From NCBI GenBank assembly GCA_945876945.1, contig CAMCQE010000012.1:1-52863 (forward strand): 52,863 nucleotides of DNA, read 5' to 3'. The notes under the pieces are model-generated. The model did no database searches. It was given only the letters and a program-made list of their open reading frames with translations, and was not told the DNA's origin. Each line of letters opens with the position of its first letter. Position 1 is the first letter of the stretch. The stretch is from Klebsiella pneumoniae (GTDB lineage Bacteria > Pseudomonadota > Gammaproteobacteria > Ga0077536). Made by a program: the position numbers and the translations under genes. Below are positions 48,499-52,863 of this stretch, one piece after another.

Positions 48499-48821
48499 GA
48501 CCTACTCCTTCTTCTCGTTTTCTGTTGACGCTTGGTGATCTCTAAGGCTTTAGACTCCCCCCAACGCCGAGATCGGCAACGTCGGGCGGAGCATTCAAAT
48601 CTTCGGCAGCCGGAGTGGAGTCCCACAGGTTCCCCATCGGCCATCGTCAGGACTCGGACTCGACATCGGCACGGGGTAAGCTGCCGCCTGCCTCCACCCC
48701 CGGTGGGCGGCAAGTCATCGGGTCGCGCCCCGCGCTTTATCGCGCATCGTCGGGGCCTTGCGCGCGGCTGGGGACCGACGTTTCGAACCCGCGCCGCGCG
48801 GTAAGAGGCGCCCGCAGCGCG
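48499..48821 (-). promoter_or_regulatory. Long structured 5' leader of xoxF
   Basis: If transcription begins about 7 bases after the -10, the xoxF mRNA has a ~323-nt leader. It contains several GC hairpins: a stem 48727-48732/48751-48756 (gccccg with cggggc) enclosing a smaller gcgc stem, a nested stem 48683-48711 (ccacc/ggtgg inside gccgcc/gcggc), and GTGG-AGTC-CCAC at 48615-48626. Close to the gene are the inverted repeat GATCTC/GAGATC and CTAAAGCCTTAG. It matches no riboswitch class I recognise, cobalamin included. No good reading frame is visible. Confidence 0.5.
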
Positions 48822-48827
48822 TGCCTG

Positions 48828-48855
48828 ATTATAGTTAAAAACCCTGCCCCGACAA
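48828..48855 (-). promoter_or_regulatory. Consensus-like sigma70 promoter of xoxF
   Basis: On the minus strand, TTGTCG (-35, 48850-48855) and a perfect TATAAT (-10, 48828-48833) are separated by 16 bases. This is the best promoter match I found in the window. A run of five T follows the -35 inside the spacer. The predicted start is near 48821. It lies 65-90 bases after the stop of the four-cysteine exported gene, so xoxF can be expressed independently of it. Confidence 0.7.
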
Positions 48856-48920
48856 CCGCAGCGGGATCAGTGCCCTTCAGTCCAATTCAGCGGGATTTAT
48901 GGCCCGCGGTCGCGCCGGCG

Positions 48921-49331
48921 TTATTGGGGTGCGACAATTTTTTTACCCGGAATTTTGGCTGGCAACTCCAGCTGGCGCACCGCGCCCACGAAGCAGCGCT
49001 TGCGGGCATCGGCCCGGGCATCGGTGATGCGTTTGGTGAGTTCCTTCGCGCGATCCGTTTCCCGGAACAGGCTGCCCTTTTCGCCGGGCATCTGCTTGTA
49101 CACCTCGTAGGTGCGGGCTTCGGTGTATTCGTCGAAATTAACGGTCTGGGCAATGATGTCGATCTGGCAGCTGCAGCGCTGCAGGTTGTCGATCGTCTGG
49201 CCGCCGTTTTCTTTCATGCAGGTCAAAACGCTGTCCACCCGGTCAAGGGTGGGATAGTCGTTGGCCTGCGCGCCCGGGGTCACCGCGAGAATCCCCACCA
49301 GACTGGCTACCATCAGAATCTGTCGCCGCAT
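48921..49331 (-). CDS. Small exported protein with four cysteines upstream of xoxF
   Basis: A 136-residue protein with a signal peptide (about 1-23, MRRQILMVASLVGILAVTPG then A-Q-A). The mature part is helical and charged and holds four cysteines: C38 (VLTCMKENGG), C53 and C55 (QRCSCQIDII) and C113 (RKRCFVGA). The pattern suggests disulfides or metal binding rather than heme, since no CxxCH is present. AGGA stands 5 bases before the ATG at 49331. I have the impression of similar proteins next to PQQ-dehydrogenase genes in methylotrophs but cannot name a family. It is on the same strand as xoxF. Confidence 0.78.
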   Translation of the reverse strand: MRRQILMVASLVGILAVTPGAQANDYPTLDRVDSVLTCMKENGGQTIDNLQRCSCQIDIIAQTVNFDEYTEARTYEVYKQMPGEKGSLFRETDRAKELTKRITDARADARKRCFVGAVRQLELPAKIPGKKIVAPQ

Positions 49332-49470
49332 TGCTGTCCTCCATTGCTGTGTGTCCGGGACCCCGGCCACCATACGCGGAAATCCGGCATCGATCATTTC
49401 TATGGCACAGTTCCGTGCAATCATCCGCCGCGACCTTGATTGCCTTCCACCAATGCGGATTTCTACGCCC

Positions 49471-50478
49471 ATGAGCAACATCCTGATCACCGGTGGCGCC
49501 GGCTACATCGGCAGCCACACCGCCAAGCTCCTTGGCCAGGCCGGTCACCACATTGTGACCCTCGACAATCTCTCCAAAGGCTATGCGGGCGCCGTGCTCT
49601 ACGGCGAGCTCGTGGTGGGCGATACCGGCGATGCCGCGCTCGTCACGCGCCTGCTGCGCGAGCACCATATCGACACCGTGATGCATTTTGCGGCCTGGAC
49701 CATCGTGCCCGAATCCGTCGCCAAACCGCTCATGTACTACCAGAACAACACCAGCAACGCCGCCACCCTGATGGCCTGCGCGGTGACTGAGGGCGTGCGC
49801 AATTTTGTGTTCTCCTCCACCGCCGCCGTCTACGGGGTGCCGGCCGACGGGCGCTGCGCGGAATCGAGCCCCAAGGCGCCCATCAATCCCTATGGCAGTT
49901 CCAAACTGATGGCCGAACAAATGCTCCGCGACGCCTGCGCCGCGAGCGAGATGCGCCACGTCATCCTGCGCTACTTCAACGTGGCGGGCTGCGACCCGGA
50001 GGGCGAGATTGGGCAATCGACCAAAGGTGCCACGCTGCTGGTGAAGGTGGCCTGTGAGGCGGCGACCGGCGCGCGGCCCGGCGTGTCGGTGTTTGGCACC
50101 GACTACCCCACCCGCGATGGCACCGGCGTGCGCGACTACATCCATGTCTGCGATTTGGCCGATGCGCACCGTCTGGCCATGGACTATCTGGACGCCGGCG
50201 GCGAGTCCCGCACTTTGAACTGCGGCTATGGGCGCGGCTTCAGCGTGCGTGAGGTGCTCGATACCGTCGAGCAGGTCACGGGCAAACCGCTCAACATCAG
50301 CTATGCCGAACGGCGTGCCGGCGACCCGCCGGAACTCATCGCCGACGCCTCGCAACTCACCGAACTCTTCGGCTGGCAGCCACGCTACAACGCGCTGGAC
50401 ACCATCGTCCGCACCGGCTACGAGTGGGAATGCAAACTGGCCGCCGGTCAGGTGGTGGACGGCCGGGCGCGCGGCTAG
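49471..50478 (+). CDS. galE: UDP-glucose 4-epimerase
   Basis: A 335-residue extended SDR interconverting UDP-glucose and UDP-galactose (or the N-acetyl forms). The NAD loop is MSNILITGGAGYIGSHTAKL, the catalytic serine/threonine region is FSSTAAVYG and the Y-x3-K is Y-G-S-S-K. VRDYIHVCDLADAH and LNCGYGRGFSVREVL are typical GalE. The ATG at 49471 is clear; the same frame is open upstream only by chance. It is divergent from the four-cysteine gene and begins the polysaccharide locus. Confidence 0.94.
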   Translation: MSNILITGGAGYIGSHTAKLLGQAGHHIVTLDNLSKGYAGAVLYGELVVGDTGDAALVTRLLREHHIDTVMHFAAWTIVPESVAKPLMYYQNNTSNAATLMACAVTEGVRNFVFSSTAAVYGVPADGRCAESSPKAPINPYGSSKLMAEQMLRDACAASEMRHVILRYFNVAGCDPEGEIGQSTKGATLLVKVACEAATGARPGVSVFGTDYPTRDGTGVRDYIHVCDLADAHRLAMDYLDAGGESRTLNCGYGRGFSVREVLDTVEQVTGKPLNISYAERRAGDPPELIADASQLTELFGWQPRYNALDTIVRTGYEWECKLAAGQVVDGRARG

Positions 50479-50604
50479 GCGCGCCTTCGCTTTTGCCGCG
50501 TTTCGCTGAGACGAACTTGCCCTAAGCCTTACACAGGTCAAGAACGCGCCCCGAAAAAAAACCGAGGATGGAGGCCGATTCACTCCGGATAACGCCACCT
50601 CCTC

Positions 50605-52419
50605 ATGCACAGCGGCCACAGCATTACGGGCTTTCTGCAAGGCGCGAACAGCCCGTATCCGCAATGGGACCCGTCATTCCCGTCGCCCGCATCACACTGC
50701 GGAGAGGTCAACCCGCGAGTCTGGATCACGCCCCGCCAACAGGCCCGACGCTATCTCAGCGCGGCCGGCATGGTGTGCGGGCTAACCGGCGACCGGCAGC
50801 ATCGATTTGAAAAAATTGAGCTCGACGCGCGGCACTGGCTGAAAGCGCCGGGCGACGGCCTGCGTCAACTCCGCGGGGCCTTTGCGCTCGCGGTGCTCGA
50901 TCCCAAAACCGGGCAGGCGCTGCTGGCGGTTGATCGCTTCGCGATCGAAAACCTCTACTACCTCGCGACGCCCGCCGGCCTCGCCTTTGCCAGCCGCGCT
51001 GGCCTGCTGGCCAATCATCCGCAGGTGGCGCACCGCTTTCGACTGCAAAGCCTGTACGACGCGTTGTACTTCCATTGCCTGCCGGGGCCGGAAGCGGGAT
51101 ATGTCGGCATGAGTCGACTCCTGCCGGGCCACTACCTGCGCTGGCAGGCCGGTCACTGGGAAACCACCCGCTATGCCAACGCCGACGCCACAGACGATGC
51201 GACCGACACCCCGGCAACGGAGGAGGCGCTGGCCGAAGGCTTGCGTCAGGGGCTTAAAGGCGCGGTCGCACAAGCCCTGTCCCATGATGCCCCGGCCTGT
51301 TTTCTGAGCGGCGGCCTGGACAGCTCGACCGTCACCGGCCTGTGTGCCGCGCTCCGGCCGGCCGACACCGTGGCCTGCACGATCGGGTTCGCGGCGGACG
51401 GCTACGATGAAATGGCCTTTGCCGCCAACGCGGCCCGCCACTTCGGTGTGCGCCATTTACAGCACTACCTCACCGCCGAGCAGGTGGTGGAGGACCTGCC
51501 GACTATCATCAGCGCCTTTGATGCGCCGTTTGGCAATGCCTCCGCCTTGCCCACCTATGCCTGCGCGAAGCTCGCCGCCGCCGCGGGCCATAGCACCATT
51601 CTGGCGGGCGATGGCGGGGATGAGATCTTCGGCGGCAACCAGCGCTACGCCCATCAACAAACGCTGGAGCACTATCGCCACGTGCCCCTGTGGTTGCGCG
51701 AAGCCGTCATTGCGCCCATCGCCCAAGCCCTGCCCGCGGCCTTGAATCGCGGTCTCGCGGCCAAGGCCACCAGCTACCTGCGGCAGGCGGCCATGCCGCT
51801 CCCCGAGCGCCTGATGAGCTGGAACCTGCTCAACCGGATCGCGCCCGCCAGCTTTCTCACGCCATCAATGCTGGCCGAGATCGATCTGGAGGCGCCGCTG
51901 GCGCATTTGCGGCGCAGCTACGCCCGCACCGAAGGCCAACACACCGTTGACCGCCTGCTCCAGCTCGACTGGCAACTCACGCTCGCCGACAGCGATCTGC
52001 CCAAGGTGTCCCGCGCCTGTGCGCTGGCCGGCATCGACGTGGCCTTCCCCATGCTGGACGACGCGGTGGTCGCGCTCGCGCACCGCCTGCCGCCGCGCTG
52101 GAAAGTCGGCGCGCGCGAACTGCGCCCTTTCTACCGCCGCAGCTTCGCCAAATTTTTGCCGCCGGCCACCCTGCAAAAGTCGAAGCAGGGCTTTGGCATG
52201 CCGGTGGGGCCCTGGTTGGCCGGACACCCCGGCCTGCGCGAGTTTGCGGTGGAACAACTGACCTGGCTGGAAGGCCTGGGCCTGCTCCGGCGCGGTTTCC
52301 GCGATGAACTGATGGGGCGCCAGGTGGCCGAGCATCCGGCCTACTACGGCAGCCCGGTATGGGTGTTGATGACGCTGGGCCTGTGGTTGCGCCAGACCCG
52401 CGTGACGCTGGTGTCATGA
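50605..52419 (+). CDS. Asparagine-synthetase-like protein lacking the glutaminase cysteine
   Basis: A 604-residue protein with an N-terminal class II glutamine amidotransferase fold (about 1-190) and a C-terminal synthetase domain. The PP-loop SGGLDSS is intact at residues 235-241, and GDGGDEIFGGNQRY and the late SKQGFGMPVGPWL are typical of AsnB-type enzymes. The N terminus, however, is MHSGHSITGFLQG instead of MCGIxG, so the catalytic Cys2 is absent and the glutaminase should be dead. Such variants occur in polysaccharide loci and in beta-lactam synthetase. Its stop overlaps the next ATG by 4 bases. Confidence 0.88.
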   Translation: MHSGHSITGFLQGANSPYPQWDPSFPSPASHCGEVNPRVWITPRQQARRYLSAAGMVCGLTGDRQHRFEKIELDARHWLKAPGDGLRQLRGAFALAVLDPKTGQALLAVDRFAIENLYYLATPAGLAFASRAGLLANHPQVAHRFRLQSLYDALYFHCLPGPEAGYVGMSRLLPGHYLRWQAGHWETTRYANADATDDATDTPATEEALAEGLRQGLKGAVAQALSHDAPACFLSGGLDSSTVTGLCAALRPADTVACTIGFAADGYDEMAFAANAARHFGVRHLQHYLTAEQVVEDLPTIISAFDAPFGNASALPTYACAKLAAAAGHSTILAGDGGDEIFGGNQRYAHQQTLEHYRHVPLWLREAVIAPIAQALPAALNRGLAAKATSYLRQAAMPLPERLMSWNLLNRIAPASFLTPSMLAEIDLEAPLAHLRRSYARTEGQHTVDRLLQLDWQLTLADSDLPKVSRACALAGIDVAFPMLDDAVVALAHRLPPRWKVGARELRPFYRRSFAKFLPPATLQKSKQGFGMPVGPWLAGHPGLREFAVEQLTWLEGLGLLRRGFRDELMGRQVAEHPAYYGSPVWVLMTLGLWLRQTRVTLVS

Positions 52420-52863
52420 GCGGCAACGCGACCGCCCTGTTGGCCCTGCGCGCGCAAGAAGCCCTGATGCGACGGCCGACCTTTCGCTATCTGGCCGCTT
52501 TGAACGAAAGCCAGTGGGCCTCGCGTGCCAGCCTCCTTACGCTCCAGCAACAGCGTCTGAACGAGCTTCTGGCCTGCGCGCTCGCGCATTCGCCCTGGCA
52601 CAGCGCCCGCCTGCGTGCGCACGGTCTGGCCGGGGCCATCGCCGCCCGCCGGCTGAGCCGCGAGGCGTTCTGCACCTTGCCCACCATGACGCGCGACGAT
52701 GCGCGCCGTCACGGCGACCTGATGGTGTGGCCGGCGGTGCCGGGCGGCGCACAGGCCTACAGCACCGGCGGTTCCAGCGGCGAGCCGCTGCGCTTTTACT
52801 TCGGTCGCGCCCGTCAGGCCGCCGACGCCGCGTGCCGGCTCCGCGCCCGCAGCTGGTGGGGGG
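52416..52863 (+). CDS. CapK/phenylacetate-CoA ligase-like adenylate-forming enzyme, N-terminal part (cut by window edge)
   Basis: About 149 codons are visible before the window ends. The start MSGNATALLALRAQEALMRR is followed by a helical region with AHSPWHSARLRAHG and the adenylate-forming P-loop-like motif S-T-G-G-S-S-G-E-P-L-R-F-Y near residues 111-123, as in PaaK/CapK proteins. CapK-like members are common in capsule and exopolysaccharide loci, where they are thought to activate an acyl or amino acid group; the Asn-synthetase-like protein just upstream would fit a modification step. The ATG overlaps the previous stop by 4 bases (ATGA). Confidence 0.85.
   Translation, partial: MSGNATALLALRAQEALMRRPTFRYLAALNESQWASRASLLTLQQQRLNELLACALAHSPWHSARLRAHGLAGAIAARRLSREAFCTLPTMTRDDARRHGDLMVWPAVPGGAQAYSTGGSSGEPLRFYFGRARQAADAACRLRARSWWG

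Noticed and set aside
48499-48821. Possible cobalamin riboswitch or tRNA-like element in the xoxF leader (a GGGAA stretch and GGTTCGAAA)
   Set aside because: The conserved B12-box order is missing, and GGTTCGAAA is not flanked by a 5-bp T stem or a cloverleaf.
49243-50664. A 473-codon open frame antisense to galE
   Set aside because: It overlaps galE and its neighbours, and its composition is typical of shadow frames.

Overview
The window reads as a GC-rich chromosome segment of a methylotrophic bacterium, most likely a gammaproteobacterium. The first 25 kb is housekeeping DNA in an order I recognise from that class: serS-crcB-rarA-lolA-ftsK on the minus strand, facing DUF1820-FemAB-like-aat-bpt-infA on the plus strand. 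It continues with kdsB-trm112-lpxK-exbD-exbB, comEC, lolD-lolC/E, tsaB and nrdAB. The last ~27 kb is a C1-metabolism island: the tetrahydromethanopterin (H4MPT)/methylofuran formaldehyde oxidation pathway plus a lanthanide-type (XoxF) methanol dehydrogenase. I see no tRNA or rRNA genes, CRISPR array, insertion sequence or prophage.

Layout. 1-1.7 kb: end of a CoA-transferase pair (scoB partial, scoA) and a sulfotransferase. 1.9-2.8 kb: YccA-like BI-1 protein and a 59-residue membrane protein. 2.8-8.8 kb: serS, crcB, rarA, lolA, ftsK. 9-12.3 kb: DUF1820, FemAB-like acyltransferase, aat, bpt, infA. 12.3-17.7 kb: kdsB, trm112, lpxK, exbD, exbB, comEC. 17.8-21 kb: DUF2062, lolD, lolC/E, tsaB. 21-25.6 kb: nrdAB behind a control region with two NrdR-box-like sites, a DnaA-box-like site and a direct repeat, closed by a strong terminator. 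25.6-26.8 kb: a chemoreceptor without a periplasmic sensor domain.

C1 island. 26.9-30.7 kb holds an MfnE-like kinase, pabB, an MfnF-like protein and a divergent HisA/HisF-related protein, consistent with methylofuran and H4MPT synthesis. An SDR and a UDP-GlcNAc 2-epimerase interrupt the set. 33-39.4 kb is mptG-mtdB-(ATP-grasp)-mch-(ATP-grasp)-(CitG-like)-fae, transcribed leftwards with overlapping ends. Facing it, fhcB-fhcA-fhcD-fhcC (39.6-44.3 kb) encodes the formyltransferase/hydrolase complex. Together: XoxF oxidises methanol to formaldehyde in the periplasm; Fae condenses formaldehyde with H4MPT; MtdB oxidises methylene- to methenyl-H4MPT; Mch hydrolyses that to formyl-H4MPT; Fhc releases formate through methylofuran.

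The most interesting part is xoxF-(pseudoazurin)-xoxJ-(unknown exported protein) at 44.3-48.5 kb. The place usually held by the cytochrome XoxG is taken by a type 1 copper protein with intact ligands. xoxF also has a consensus sigma70 promoter followed by a ~320-nt hairpin-rich leader. An exported four-cysteine protein lies upstream of xoxF. The window ends in a polysaccharide locus: galE, an asparagine-synthetase-like protein without the glutaminase cysteine, and the start of a CapK-like adenylate-forming enzyme.
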